This document shows, one piece after another, positions 1-17,954 of a DNA stretch of 64,000 nucleotides (position 1 is the first letter of the stretch; every line of letters starts with the position of its first letter). Below the pieces are notes generated by a model. That model was not told where the DNA came from. It did no database searches and saw only the letters and a program-made list of their open reading frames with translations. This DNA comes from Mesostigma viride (taxonomy: Eukaryota > Streptophyta > Mesostigmatophyceae > Mesostigmatales > Mesostigmataceae): the NCBI GenBank assembly GCA_009746045.1, contig RPFO01000497.1, positions 886,970 through 950,969 on the forward strand, read 5' to 3'. A program made the translations under genes and the position numbers.

Positions 1-175
1 TACATATTGACATGTCAAGCAAATGTGGGTCAGCAAGTATTGACTGTCCTCCCTAATGGTGGCGGTTGCTAGGGAACATCCAGTAATGTTATCCTGAGGG
101 GGGGCACTCAGGGTTTAAGGGAACTCCCACAGCAACCTTGGGTTGGTACCACAATGCATGGCACTACCCAACGCC

Positions 176-352
176 AGCGGCGGCGGCGGCCCGGCTAAGG
201 CGGTGGCGGCCCAAAGGAGGCGGCGGCGGCAGCGGCGGCCCGGAGGAGGGGGCAGCGGCGGCCCAAAGGAGGAGGCGGCGGCGGCGGCCCGGAGGCGGCG
301 GCAGCAGCGGCGGCCCGGAGGCGGCAGCGGCCCGGAGGAGGCGGCGGCGGCC
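176..352. repeat. Imperfect GGC/CGG-rich trinucleotide tract
   Basis: A degenerate run of GGC and GGA triplets interspersed with CGGCCCGGAGG-like words. It is open in several frames on both strands, giving Ala/Gly/Arg-rich or Pro-rich products, which is expected of such a tract and is not evidence of coding. Low-complexity DNA. Confidence 0.85.
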
Positions 353-399
353 ATTGAAACCACCACTCAGTTGGACAGCCTACACGAGCTTTCACCAAC

Positions 400-1240
400 A
401 AAGCCGGACATGTCAAACTACCAGTGAAGATTCGCTTTTTGCACCCGAGTGGGTTGAGAGCCCACTACTCGTCTAGCCACTAAATCGGCACATGCCAAAC
501 CAGCCACTTCAGGCTAGCTTCAACCATGGTTGAACCACCGTCAACATGAGCGGCTCAACACATGTAGTGAACGTTGGAACTGATGGGAAGCACAGATGTC
601 CACCGGGGGAAGTGATGGCACCACGGCTCCATCGCAAGCAAGGGCCACTAGACCTACTGTCCACACCATGATGGCTGATTGAGCTTCAAACGTTGCCAAG
701 AATTATGATGATGGCACCACTGATATGCCACATCCTTGATGATAAGTGTAGCAATAGTAGCCGGTCCGCAGCAGCAAGAAGATATGTCGCATGCAGCGCC
801 ACGTAGGTCCGTCCACCATGCGCCGCACCTGCAAGTGTGGAGACTAGGGCATGGTTGCATGTCTGGGGGTGGCCTTGTACATTTGGGAGGAGTTGGCGCC
901 ACATGTATAAGTAACGCAAAGAAACCAAGAACTCAAGTCCATCGTTGAAAGAAAATACACACATGAGATTCAAGGCCACATCTCACGATCATGGAGGCAG
1001 CCAACAAGCACTACAATGGACACCACAACTCCAACATTCCATTATAGGGCTTAAAGCCAAACACCGCAAAATGTTCGGGAGCAAGACAATGGCCCGGCAC
1101 ATATGTTTGAGATACTCACATTACACTACGGCAAGAAGATGTTCAATGTTGATACGAAGTTTTGCCGAGGAAACGCACCAACTTACAACAAACACAGATG
1201 AAATGTAGCCAGGATACACATGTTGTCCCGCTTAGGATTG
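400..1240. other. No supported feature
   Basis: Short ORFs only, with no recognisable domain, no convincing exon and no clear repeat. I see nothing to annotate here. Confidence 0.6.
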
Positions 1241-1854
1241 TTAACGTGAAGATGGATGTGCCGCAAAGGATGTAGGCAGCCTGTGGTGCATAGAAGTTGC
1301 ACCTTCCCTAATGCACATAGCAAGCGCTGCCATGCTAGCAACATTGCCAGCAAATACCTCCAAATGATCCATGAGGGCATTGACCTCGTGAAGGTGCATT
1401 GAGGTTGCAGTTTCATATTCGCTCATGGGAGTTGGGGTTGCGAAGAAGCACTGCCAACACTTGGAGCAGACGCGGCATTGCTAGGGCAGTTGCCGTGACC
1501 AAGAGAAGCAACGAACCCGCCCCGGGCCCGGGCCCGCTTCGGAGTACCCGTAGCCTCACCGACAACGCTTCCACCAAGAGTTGCAGAGACCTTGCGTTTT
1601 GACGTGGGTGGCTCGTTGGGATGGTGTGCTCTTTGTTTACGTGGTTGTTTTCCCCGACCACGGGGTGGAGGACCTAAAGGGTTTTCTACCACCAACGGCG
1701 TGGTGGCCAGGTTCTTTCTTACGCCACGTTCAAAATCACCGTTCATAAACACTTTACGCGGCCGCCTTGGCATGGTATGGCCCATAGGCCGCCATCTTGA
1801 CCCACGAGTATGAGCCAGTAGGCTGCGCTTTCCGTTCGTTTCGTCCCTGATCAC
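1241..1854 (-). pseudogene. Possible decayed ORF, basic N-terminal part plus helical part
   Basis: Two overlapping minus-strand frames read like one broken protein. The first (1854-1423, 143 codons) is basic and Pro/Arg-rich with AT-hook-like words (RRPRK, GRGKQPRK, PKRARARGG). The second opens where the first stops (1426-1241) and begins MSEYETATSMHLHEVNALMD, with an amphipathic helical look. The frame change at about 1425 could be a one-base indel or a sequence error. Basic regions followed by helices are common in DNA-binding and transposon-encoded proteins, but I recognise no family. It could also be chance open frame in GC-rich DNA. Confidence 0.3.
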
Positions 1855-3438
1855 AATGTTTCCGGCTCATGCCGCCGCGTCTGCAAGCGTTACCCGTATT
1901 TATCGGCCCACACCGTTCCTTTCGCAAGCGTTACCCGTATTTATCGACGCGTACCGTAGCCTCTTGTCATTGTCATCTGTCATCGGGTGCGCCCAGCACC
2001 GGATGCGATTTCCAAAACCCCCCCTTAGTCGGGAAACTACCCGACCTGTCGGGTAGTTTGACTAACGGTCGAATTTCGCGCCGCGCCGTGAGCGCCGCGC
2101 CACTTGTGACGGATGTCAGTGGTCCGGTGGGTCCGGGGACACTTAGGGACGAGGGTGGTGCATAGGTTTGGGGGTAATATTCGCCATAGCCTGGTAATTA
2201 CAACGTGCATTGAGCAGGTATCACGTGACTTTGGCGGGAAATTTTCACTCGCGCGCGCGCGTAACTAGATATGGCTGCCAGCATGCCGTTCTCACGGAAA
2301 TTTTGCGTGTCGAGGCTAGAAACGGTTCAGAATTTCGCTCAGAATGACTTTGCGTGATTTTCGTAGGTCAGGCATGGCCAAACTTGTAGGATTGGGAAAA
2401 TTCAGGTAGGAAAATACTGCCTTCTGGGTCGTCAGTGCCAGATGAGTAATCGCTTATCATATTTCCATTTTATCCTCGTGGCCGGGCAGTCTGCGCCAGC
2501 CCAAGCATCCAGATTTGGTACCGGATGTCCGCTGATGCGTTTGCTGGGAATGCGGACGCGTTGATAGGTAATATTTGAACGGAGCATCAACCTTGTAATC
2601 ATAAAGGATGCATGCATGATGCGGCTATGGCGACCTATGCCTGTAAAGCAATGGTATGTGTGAGATATGAGGGTCCCGGCCAGTGGAATCCGGGCAGGAC
2701 GTGAACGAGCCAGGTATGGCAACGTGTTTGCGTGTCCTTTGCAGCGGAATACGTCTCCCATGCATTATATTTGACGAGCTTTTTAGTGCACCTTTCAGCA
2801 AGCCTCCATGCCTGCTGTAAAGAGGGGTATTAGCCCTGCAAGTGACCAGTTTATGGCATTTCTTTGGAGCATATCATTTCGTTAATGCAGGTAGGCAACA
2901 TGTTTGTATTCCAGCACCTTTGGCAATCTTTTATAGCTTGCTATAATGCATTCTTGTATTGCATGTCTTAGATGGCTGTTTACGCGCGCGTAACCCACAC
3001 ACATATATGAGCACCTTATATAGGTCTAATGGGTTATCCGGGTGGTCTGACCCAAGGAAAGCACCATTGGACTATCCAACTAAGTTGTCCAATGTTGTTG
3101 TTGAGGTTCCATACCCTCCCTGGGAAGTTAGGTGGGGGTTCACTTTTCCTTGGGGAAAAAAGATCGTCTTTTGTCCAAGTTTGACTGGAGCTATCATCCA
3201 AATGCTTCGATAAACCCGTGGTATTATTGCATATTCTGAAAGCCCTCGAAGTGTAGATACTCCTAGCATCTTGGTTGGGGGCATTTGGAGTTGTGGCCTG
3301 TGAGTTATGATTTTTCTCATTTTCAGGGGTCTGAAAGTGCCAAAAATGGTCCTCCCGACTAAGGGTTAATTTTAAAATTAATTGAATTTAATGTAGCAGA
3401 GTGAGACATAGAGCATCAGCTAAGTGAGAAACCCATTA
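1855..3438. other. Intergenic, no supported gene
   Basis: A near-direct repeat of about 40 bases occurs at 1885-1945 (two copies of GCAAGCGTTACCCGTATTTA). There is a short CG alternation at about 2251-2262. I see no gene, RNA or long repeat. Confidence 0.55.
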
Positions 3439-3496
3439 ATTTCTGGCCTGCGCTGGTTGTCTCCTTGATATTAAGGAACCAGCGCAGGCCAGAAAT
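3439..3496. repeat. Perfect 20-bp foldback built from the dispersed 204-bp family
   Basis: Arms ATTTCTGGCCTGCGCTGGTT (3439-3458) and its exact reverse complement (3477-3496) flank an 18-base spacer holding GTCTCCTTGATA. The right arm runs on as a truncated copy of the dispersed family up to about 3546. A second, shorter inversion of the GTCTCCTTGATA word occurs at about 3548-3605. The arrangement looks like head-to-head insertion or a rearranged junction between two family members. Confidence 0.8.
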
Positions 3497-3606
3497 CGGG
3501 AGAATCCGGACCATGGTAGCTCGAGCCTGCGGTTATCTTGTCCGCGTCTCCTTGATATATTTATAGACAGTTCAGCTAGTATCAAGGATCGAGACAACGT
3601 ACCAAG

Positions 3607-3810
3607 TATCAAAGAGACAACCAGCGCAGGCCAGAAATCGGGAGAATCCGGACCATGGTAGCTCGAGCCTGCCGTTATCTTTTCCGCGTTTTCGAGTCGT
3701 TCAGGATGATGAAGATGAATGGTGATGGAAATGTGTATCCTTGTGCATTGAAATTATGGCTGGCTTACGTGTGGAGCGACTAGATGACCTAGACGGTGGG
3801 GCCGGAAACA
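3607..3810 (+). mobile_element. Dispersed ~204-bp repeat family, full copy
   Basis: Starts TATCAAAGAGACAACCAGCG and ends GGTGGGGCCGGAAACA. It matches 20633-20836 over the same length with almost no differences by eye. Diverged or truncated copies lie at 3477-3546, 7318-7507 (minus), 34165-34255, 46018-46215 (minus) and 47635-47697 (minus). It has no coding capacity and no inverted ends. A SINE-like or non-autonomous element is possible, but I could not place confident A and B boxes. Confidence 0.75.
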
Positions 3811-5018
3811 AGTATATGTGCAAGTTTTGTTCACTTAGAAGCTAGTAGGCCAGCTTATCAGTCTAGCTGAGCTGTACTGCATATAAGATTCGTCATCCTC
3901 CCTGCGCTGGTTGTCTCCTTGATAAGATTCGTGCATGAGTGATGAGTCACCGCCATGAGTCCAGTCCAGGATAATGTGATAAAGTGTAATCTTGAGCATC
4001 TCATTTATTAAGTGAGACAAATCTAATTTATAATACAGAGGAACAATCGGCATCCGGCAACAGCCAGAAACCACATTGTACAAGGGTCCGAAGATGCTCT
4101 CGATATCCAGTGACTTGGGCGGACTCTGGACTAGGGTAGAGTGAGGTCCAGTTCATGCAATCCCGCAGCAGGCGGGGCCTCTTTCCTGGCAACATCCTCT
4201 GTGAAATTTTGGGTATAATACTGGAACGTTCTCTGCGCTCAAGGGCCAGAGACAGGGTCCCAGCACGTGTGCAGGTCTCGTTCCAAAGAGTCCAGCACCT
4301 GCCCGCAGGAGGCCCACCAGCAATGCGTTTACGCATTCCGACAGATGGCAATTGGGGACCCGATGCGAGACACGTGCTTATGAGAAAACACATAACACAC
4401 CCTTCTGAGAGACAGCAGATGACTTGGGAACAAAATCAAGAGAACTTGGCCAATGCGGGCTGTAGAAGCTCCAACCTGCCTGCTTGCTTCAGCCATGCTG
4501 CCAACTGGGGCAGCTTGATTGGAATGGGAGACCGTATCGGGTTCAGAGGGGATAGATCTGTCATGGCAAGGTATGGATAAACCGCCAGAGGTCGGGTCAC
4601 GAGCAAATGAACAGTGTGAAGGCGCAAAAAGGCATGCAGCCAAGCCTCTTGGCACTAAGCAGCGCAACACCTACCACCATGAATGCCAGCATCATCCGAC
4701 CAACCCGCACTCTGCCCGGGCCACATACATGCGTGCAAGCGTAGCTGTGTCAACTTTAACCTAGCGTCATGCCTTCACCCTATCGTCCACCGCTATGCCT
4801 TCACCTGTCGCTAAACACCATCCCTTTCTAATTGTAATCCCACGCCCCCGTTTCTTTCTCTCGCCCACCGCCATGTCGTAACCAGGTCACCCACTGTCAT
4901 GCTTTGCACTCGGTCAACCACCACCATGCCATTCGTCCATCACCCACTGATGCGTCTCTATTAGTTTCTCCCATCCACTGCCATGTGTCCACTATGCCCT
5001 ATCACCCACCGCCACATG
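3811..5018. other. 3' flank of the reductase; no supported gene
   Basis: A fragment of the dispersed family end (CTGCGCTGGTTGTCTCCTTG) recurs at 3904-3923. Two overlapping ORFs on opposite strands at 4028-4670 show no domain. At 4755-5060 the phrase 'CAC CCA CYG CCA TG' recurs several times as a loose, degenerate repeat. The 3' UTR of the reductase must lie here, but I cannot fix its end. Confidence 0.5.
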
Positions 5019-8000
5019 TCATCTTCCATCACCCCCTGCCGTGTTTTGTTGTCCACCCACCGCCATGTCTGCAGCGCTGATGACAAAGTCCAGGTCGATG
5101 TTGCTGCGTACGCGCTCCTCCTTGACCGACTTGGGCAGCACGACGAAGCCCTGGGGGCGAAGCAGACAAAAGGGTGGGGGAAGCAGAGCACATGGGGAGG
5201 GAAAGCAGAAACAGGAAAGGGGGGGGGGGGGGGGGCAGCAGACCACCAGCATGGAAGCAGGCCAAAACCAACAGGCGGCCACACACAAGTCATCAACCAG
5301 GTGGGATGCCGCACCCATTATTGTGGGGGCCAAGCCATACCACCAAAGGGCCAGACCAAACAATTACCAACAGGACAACTCACAAGACCAGCACGGCAAG
5401 CGACACGCCCCAGGGTCCCAGCCGCATGGGCGCCGCGTCCATCCTCGCGGTCATCGGTGCAATCATGCAATGTGACGAACGATGACATGTCACATTTTCC
5501 AAGTTGCGAAGGGCCATTGCCCTGATAGGCGTTACGTGGAGGCTCGCACCATGCCCAACAAAAGCCACCTACTTTCATCTGCGTCAGATAATTGTTTAGG
5601 CACCCCACCCCTGGGCACACCAACCCTAACTTCCGCCCAAAGCGTGCATACACAAACAGCCCCCAGTGCAACCCACCATAAAAAAAGGGCCCCTTACCCT
5701 CCTCTTTCCCGACGCACCTTTTGCAGGGCCCAGCGAAGCAGCACGTGGGAGGTGCTCGTGCCGCAGCGGTGCGCCACCTGTACGAGCGGCGGGTCCTCCA
5801 GCATCCTCCCCCGCGTGAGCGAGGCGTATGCCTGGATGGCGATGCCCTTGCTACGGCAGTACGTCACGAGCTCGCGCCGCTGCAGGTAGGGGTGCAGCTC
5901 CACCTGTGTCACAGGGGTAATAGGTGGGTATTGATAGGGGTGTGGTGGTAGTCACAGGGGCAATAGGTGGACATCGTAAGGAAAAGATGTGGTAATGGTA
6001 CGGGTATGGTGGTAATAATATGGGGCGTACTCCAAATTCCACCCACGCCCACACCACCATGATGCACAGGGTTGTGCCAGCGAGTTCACGGGGAAAGGTT
6101 CAGGGCTCGAGCTTGTACCGTGACTACAGCCACACCGCGACGACATTTCGCAATGAAGGTTTCAACAGTGCACGGACACGCCACAAGCAAGGCTGGCCAG
6201 TGGCTAACGGGGCAGGATGCCACTTGGAAGCATGCGATGGGTGAGGGAGGGTGAGGGACGAAAGCAGGGGAGATTGTATCTAAAGAATGTGAAGAGAGCC
6301 ACACAATCCCATAACCAACAAGAAGCCCACCAAAGGGCAACACACAGCATTCCAGCTCCCTCCCTCCCTCCCTCCCTCCCTCCCTCCCTCCCTCCCTCCC
6401 TCCCTCCCTCCCTCCCTCCCTCCCTCCCTCCCTCCCTCCCTCCCTCCCTCCCTCCCTCCCTCCCTCCCTCCCTCCCTCCCTCCCTCCCTCCCTCCCTCCC
6501 TCCCTCCCTCCCTCCCTCCCTCCCTCCCTCCCTCGCTCGCTCGCTCCCTCCCTCCCTCGCTCCCTCCCTCCCTCGCTCCCTCCCTCCCTCCCTCGCTCCC
6601 TCCCTCCCTCGCTCCCTCCCTCCCTCGCTCCCTCCCTCCCTCCCCCCCCCCCCCCAAGTTGGGCTCTTGTAGTACTACTACTACTATGAATTATAACATG
6701 CATTATTGTTTCCGTTGCAGGTAGACATTTCGCATGCTACGCCGCGTCGGTCAGTGCAGGCATTTGGCGGGCCGCGCTGTGCACCCGGATTGTTGCAGGC
6801 GCTGGCAGCCAAACCATTGCAATCCTACTGTGCCCACTCCCGGGTACTGAGTTGGGTCAGGTGCTGGCGATAACATGATTGAGGTCAGCAAGCGAAGGTC
6901 CTAGAATCACCTAGGTAGGGACAATGAAGGCTTTTCTAGGTTCCGATTGATGGGTACTAGTTGCGCGTGGCAACACCAGACGCTGGACCGGATCTGGCTG
7001 ACCTCGCGAGGCAACTTATCACAATATTATAAAAGTGACGACGTTTGCACGTGAGGAAGTTGGTTATGTCCAGTCACCCGCAATTAGTGATGATAGCCAA
7101 TGTCCGCTGAGCGCTAAAGGAGGAGCCTGTATGCCGCTGCGCCTGTTAGCTAGCAACGGGAGAGCCTTTAGCACCATAGTCATATTTCCTACCAAACACC
7201 CCCCATCGCTCTTCTTGCCACAAATAAGAAGTGCACACTATCGCATCTGCAAGCACAGATATAATCCCGGCCAGATAATCTCGAAATACACGCCCGGATC
7301 AAGCAAGCTGTTTTCGGCCCCACCGTCTCGGTCATCAAGTCGCTCTTAGCGTAAGCCAGCCATACGTTCGATGAACAAGGCTACACATTTCCATCTCCAT
7401 TCATATTCATCATCATGACCGACTCGAATATGCAGATAAGATAACAGGCTCGAGCTACCACGGTCCGGATTCTCCAGATTTCTGGCCTGCGCTGGTTGTC
7501 TCATTGACAGATACCATCCGACCTGTAAGCATAGAGAACACTGCCACAGAACAGGGGGGATTCCTTATAAGTTTCAACATGGCTGTGCTGTTTATTTTTT
7601 TGCCTTTCCAAACGTGAAGTGGGCAGGATTTGGCAACACAGGATTTCCTAGAGACATGAGCGAAATCCTGGAAACCCCACGCTACCATCTGCTACCCCGT
7701 TTGAGGTTGAAACGTAAAGATTAACAACCGTCTATGACATGGCGCTCACTCTCCATGCTCTTGCCACAGGCATGGACGGACCTGGTTGACGGCCGGGGTG
7801 ACAGTGGCAATCTTGAAGAGCTCCTCCAGGTGGTGAATGCCGTAGTTGCTCACACCGATTGACTTCGCCAGGCCACGCCGCTGCACAAGTCACCGGAGCC
7901 GGGCAGCATTGTAGAAACGTCAGAAGAAGATAAATGACCCAGACAGCACTTAGCAACACACACAAATGCTGCTATTTCACACAGCCCTGCAAAAAGACCA

Positions 8001-10516
8001 GAATTGCGTTGACACGCTGTTAAGATAAATTTCTCTCGGACACCTGCAGAAACACATACAAAGAAAACTCGATCGTTTTGCTACGGATAATGCCAGAAGA
8101 GCCGCTATGGACATGCGACAAACTGCAGCAAAGGCCTAATGCTGCTGACTTGCTGCTCATCACTCGGAGATGAGCCCACCCTGTGCCAGTGACATCCAGC
8201 CATAGTCACCCCATTTTCAGCAGCTCGATCCCACGGACGTGCAGACACGCACCTGCAGCTCCTCGAATGCCCTCCACTGGTCAGTGCGCTGCTTCACGTT
8301 GATGGGCGCGTGGATCAGCAGGAGGTCCACGTAGTCCATGCCCAGCCGCTGCACACACATGCCCACATACGAGCCCGCATCCATGCCCACACCCATGCCC
8401 ACACCCATGCCCACACCCATGCCCACACCCATGCCCGCACCCATGCCCACGCATGCCCACGACATGCCCGCACACACACAGAACATGCAGGGAGGGACAC
8501 ACATGTACACACAGGGTCAGGTCCGCACAGATGACAGAGAGCGCTCAAAGGGGACACACTCTGTGATTCTGGCACACGTAAGACGGGCAAGTGTGCACGC
8601 AACGCATCACACCAAGGTGGTTTACTGGAACCGATAAACCATGGCCCACAAGTTTTGGGGACGTGAATTCGCCATCCCTGGGGTGCTGCTATACAAAAGG
8701 TGGTGGTGTGTGTGCGGGGGGGGGGGGGGGGGGGGGGGGGGAGTACACGGACCGATTGCACAAACGCAACATGACGTGTACTAACGGCTGACTGAGCGCT
8801 CACCCCAACAACAGAGGGAAGTTATGGGGCACGCCTGACATTTATCTAGTAGACAGCAGAGGAAATTTGCCCCCCCGCTTGACTGACCAAGGTGTGGCAT
8901 GTGCCTGATGGGTCAAATTGCGAGCACGGTATGGAAGCGAACGCGATGGGCGCACCCTGGCATCCGAAAAGAGGCCACTACCAAGCGCTTATAATTGGCA
9001 AAAATAAAGACAATAGCTCTCACAAATATCCTTGAAAACATAAACTCTATCGCTCAAAGATCTGTGCTCCTTATGTTTTAGACCGGTTTCAACAGACAGG
9101 TCTTGTCGGAGCCACCCACGGAGGCACGGTGGGCCATCTGGGCACAGACCAGGAGAGACCTGCGTGCTGGTAACCCTACCGGCGCACCTGGAGGCTGTTC
9201 TGACAGGCCTCAATCGCTGCATCGTAGCCACGCCCTTCCCCCGGGTAGAACTTGGTGGTCACCCAGATTGCCTCCCTGGGGATGCCACTCTGCTTGATGG
9301 CCTTGCCCACTGCCGCCTCGTTCTTGTATGCTGGCGAGTGCCATGGCCGCCGATAGAGCATCCAACCACATCACACATGCCATCGTGCAGGTCGTTGGTG
9401 GTAGGTGGTAGGTGGTTGGTGGCAACCACGAATGCCATAACCCAGTAAGTAGCTGCCCCATGACGGGATCAACTCATTCGCGGCAGCAGGCGGGAAAAAA
9501 ACTAAGCATGCCTTCTAAAATCGTTAATATTGTGATGTCGTTCATGAACAATTTCACACAAAGCTGAGACGCAACACGCGTGACGGAATCCCGAAATACC
9601 AGGGGAACGAAGAAATGGCGGAGTGTGCAAACAGCGAGCGAATTCGACAGAGAAAAGTGCTTGAAACGAGAGTGGATGCAAATCCGGCTGGCACTCAAAT
9701 TTCAGAGAACTTTTTGCCAGCATAGGAAACTAGGCACCACCGATGCCAGCTGCCAGCTAACCGGATCTCTCAATGGGAACTAATCGGACCTCATAATGCC
9801 CTAATCGGGCCAAAAACATGAAGATAATTAAAACATGCAAAGGAACTGCTCCCAGCCCAGGGCCCAGGAGTTTCCATGGGGGATATCACAAACCCACAGG
9901 CCACAAATACAAATACAAACGCAGATGCAACAAACGAACCCATCATAACCCTTTACATAGAAACACGGTCAAATACCAGTAAAACGTTCCCGTCAGCGGG
10001 ACACGTCACGCGGCTGAATTTTACCTTCTGCAGTGTCGATATGTCGATAGCCAACTTTCAGAGCAGCCTGGACAGCTTTGAAGGCATCTTCGCTGGGCGA
10101 TTGGTACGTCCCTAGCCCTATCATGGGCATCGACCTTCCATCGTTGAGAACAACTTCGTTAGAAAGCACAGCTGTACACGGAAAGGGTCCGCGGGCAGCG
10201 AGTCGCAATAGTGGAAGAAGCAACCTGAATTAGGCACTTGCACATGACAAGACATACTATGTTAAGAGTCTGTGGAGACTTCAGTCTATGTTAGTTTCAC
10301 TTTTAACACGTGTTAATGCCTGCATAACATAATACTGTTGCATGCAAACCAATGCGGCAGACCAATCGCTTTACCAATCGTCAGTGCGGTATGTACGTAA
10401 TTACCTGGCTTACCGTGCGCCATCCTAGTTAAAGGCTTACGTTCGACGCTCGAGCTTTGCAAAATCTTCCGGGAAATCAAATTACAAGTGGGAAAATGGC
10501 TGAATGCGAATTGCAT
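5019..10516 (-). CDS. Aldo/keto reductase, 7 exons
   Basis: Predicted NADPH-dependent aldo/keto reductase that reduces carbonyl substrates; the substrate is unknown. Exons on the minus strand: 10516-10414, 10171-10025, 9330-9188, 8348-8253, 7880-7782, 5903-5718 and 5150-5019. All introns are GT..AG, the phases agree throughout, and the product is 301 aa. Seen in the protein: GLGTYQ near residue 53, HIDTAEAYKNE (Asp80, Tyr85), TTK (Lys110), LLLIHAP (His144), giving the family's catalytic tetrad. GVSNYG and [15 protein letters not shown] follow; the latter is the NADP-binding end. The first 31 residues are rich in Ser/Arg/Lys with one acid, so an organelle presequence is possible. Starting at Met32 instead gives 270 aa, close to the bacterial 2,5-diketogluconate-reductase size. 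The last exon could have a further splice (GCG|GTGGGT) beyond Met-Ala. Intron 5 holds a long CCCT array and a dispersed repeat. Poly-G runs lie at about 5220-5235 and 8716-8742. Confidence 0.88.
6356..6653. repeat. (CCCT)n array ending in poly-C
   Basis: About 280 bases of CCCT units, perfect at first and then with scattered CGCT variants from about 6535 onward, closing in about 14 C. It lies in intron 5 of the aldo/keto reductase, between exons 5 and 6, where the transcript strand is purine-rich (GGGA). Confidence 0.97.
7318..7507 (-). mobile_element. Dispersed ~204-bp repeat family, diverged copy
   Basis: Reverse-oriented copy running from GTTGTCTC near 7504 to GGTGGGGCCGAA near 7318. It has many substitutions and small deletions against 3607-3810. 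It lies within intron 5 of the aldo/keto reductase. Confidence 0.7.
8355..8465. repeat. 12-bp tandem repeat, CCCATGCCCACA
   Basis: About eight units, several perfect, lie immediately upstream (in transcript sense) of the acceptor for exon 4 of the aldo/keto reductase. On the transcript strand it reads TGTGGGCATGGG, so the polypyrimidine tract expected before the acceptor is poor here. Confidence 0.85.
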
Positions 10517-11321
10517 CTGGGCCCTTTTGCGATTGCTTCATATTGCCAGTGACGCGTCCGCCATATCACGGCACCTAAATCGCTCTGGGTTTGAATATGA
10601 GGTTAGACATAATTATATTATTTGGCCCTGACCTGACCCATCACTCATAATTCTTATGGAATTCAGCGTTGGTCGAGCGCATGCCCGGCCAACGATGAAC
10701 GACTCACGCTGCCGAATTCAGATTTCAGAGTTGTAGGCAAGGTTGCAGGAGGGTAAAACCAGATTCACGAATACGGTCTTACAGATGACAACTGTGTTCC
10801 GTCGTACCCTGAACAGTGTAATCCGTCCATAGAAAACTGTCTCATGGTTACTTGAAATTTATTGGGAACCTCAGACGCCACATGGCGTAAATTTACAGGA
10901 TATCGTCGCGATGTTGTGCTTGTCACTTTTTGTACTAGTACTTGGCTGTATCAGAAGATCAGCAACTGGCCGGCCTATTTTGCGGGTGCGACATTCCAGC
11001 TCACAGCCCACCGAGCCCAACAGCTCGTTGCAGCGCACGGAATCGAATAACGTCGTCAGCACGTTGAAGGTCGGCATAGCTTTCCAGCTTGGTTGCCTTG
11101 TCTAGAAACAAGAATGCTTACAGGGAATGGCAAAGATAAATGAGCTTCCTTTCCGGAGAACGCTGCTTAAGATGACAGGGGGCTGCTTGTCCAGAAATGG
11201 ACTCTTTGCCTAGTGTGTTTCCGGTTAATCTGTTGTCAACACAGCTGTCTCACTTATCCTCTTTTGTTAAGCATTCGCCCGAGCAGTCACGAAACGTCAC
11301 GGACTGTCATTTCGATTAAAT
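10517..11321. promoter_or_regulatory. Divergent intergenic region between reductase and ketoacyl-CoA synthase
   Basis: The two start codons face away from each other with 805 bases between them, so both 5' UTRs and core promoters must lie here. I see no clear TATA box at a fixed distance from either ATG and no repeat. The assignment is positional only. Confidence 0.45.
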
Positions 11322-16810
<5,489 letters not shown>

Positions 16811-17645
16811 GTATTGCGTGAGGTCATCAACCTGATCGCCTGCGCGCCTCTGAAGTCAGGCATGTAGCCCTGTTTGGAACCGGACAGCAAATGCGTGGTG
16901 GATGTACCTCTCTCATGTGCATGCAAGGGCACTGAAGGTGTTGCAGTGTAATAGCTGTCCAGCAAACCTTGAGATTTCGATGCCCTGGAAACTTGGGTAT
17001 ATTTTGCGGCCTTTGGGATGTTTGAGTTTCCGTGGTCCAACGCTCGTGTGAGAGTGGGACTGGGAGCGGAGTTGTGCTGCTTGTCGCAAGCATGCTGGCA
17101 ATACCGCTCAGCTATATAGGTTTCCTGGTCGTCTTGAGCATAGATGCCAGACTGAGGATTTCCCACACATTATACCCATGAGCGCATTGACATTGAAAGA
17201 CACCATGGACTGGGAAGTCAGTAAAAGCTAGACGTCATGGTCTCAATAGACGAAACCATCGGAGGTTGAAAATAGAGCCAGATGCTTTCCTGGGATGTCT
17301 CACGGGTGCCTTCCTGGCTGGAGTTCCCACGGCAACGGTTCTGTTTATAACAAGGTTTTGTGTGTTATGGTGAGGTAGTTGTAGAGCTGGCATTGGATGT
17401 GTGTCTTGCAGACTGCATGAAATGCAGAAGATGTGAGCTGATGGATCACCAAGTGTGGCTGGGCCAATGTTCAGCAGATTCTTGCTAAAAAGTTTCGTCC
17501 CTTGGGCATGACATGGAGTACAATCGGTGTCAGTGGTGTCATCGTTCGATCACGCTGTGCATCTGACATGAACGTGGCTCGATCGAGGTACCGTTGCATA
17601 ACTTGATATAATCTGATCGACAAATAAAATGTCTTCTAATATACG
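16811..17645. other. 3' flank of ketoacyl-CoA synthase
   Basis: Probable 3' UTR followed by intergenic DNA. An AATAAA word occurs at about 17622, but I cannot show that it is the polyadenylation signal. No other feature seen. Confidence 0.5.
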
Positions 17646-17817
17646 AAGCGAGACAACTATGCCTGGACGCATGGCGATCTACTGCAGGTCTACCGACAGA
17701 CAGTCACACAGCTTCCGCGGGTTTTCGCGCCTTTAATTCCTCGATCAGACAACTACTGTACTCCTTACACGAGGTTGGAAGGCCATGCGCCTGGAGCTAG
17801 ATTTAGTTGTCTCGCTT
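17646..17817. mobile_element. 172-bp MITE-like element with 14-bp inverted ends
   Basis: Ends AAGCGAGACAACTA (17646-17659) and its exact reverse complement TAGTTGTCTCGCTT (17804-17817). Next to them, CCTGGACGCATGGCG and GGCCATGCGCCTGG continue the symmetry imperfectly. There is no coding capacity. Single right-end matches (CATGCRTCCA..TTGTCTCACTT) occur at about 17890-17930 and 23070-23110, so a family exists. I could not identify a clear target duplication. Confidence 0.7.
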
Positions 17818-17954
17818 ACTTACTGATGGTACGTAATTAAAACTAAAGTATATATTAATCATCTGCAACTATTAGATATTAGGTTAATTGGAACGCCATG
17901 CATCCAGGAATAGCTTGTCTCACTTCACAAAATTAGAAAACCATGGCGCGCCCA

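Noticed and set aside
138-476. Ala/Gly/Arg-rich ORF at the left edge
   Set aside because: Trinucleotide-rich DNA open in several frames on both strands.
10221-10223. Reductase start at the upstream edge of exon 2's open frame
   Set aside because: The frame there opens with TTG, not ATG, and a good acceptor (CGTGTACAG at 10172) joins in phase to an ATG-bearing exon at 10516-10414.
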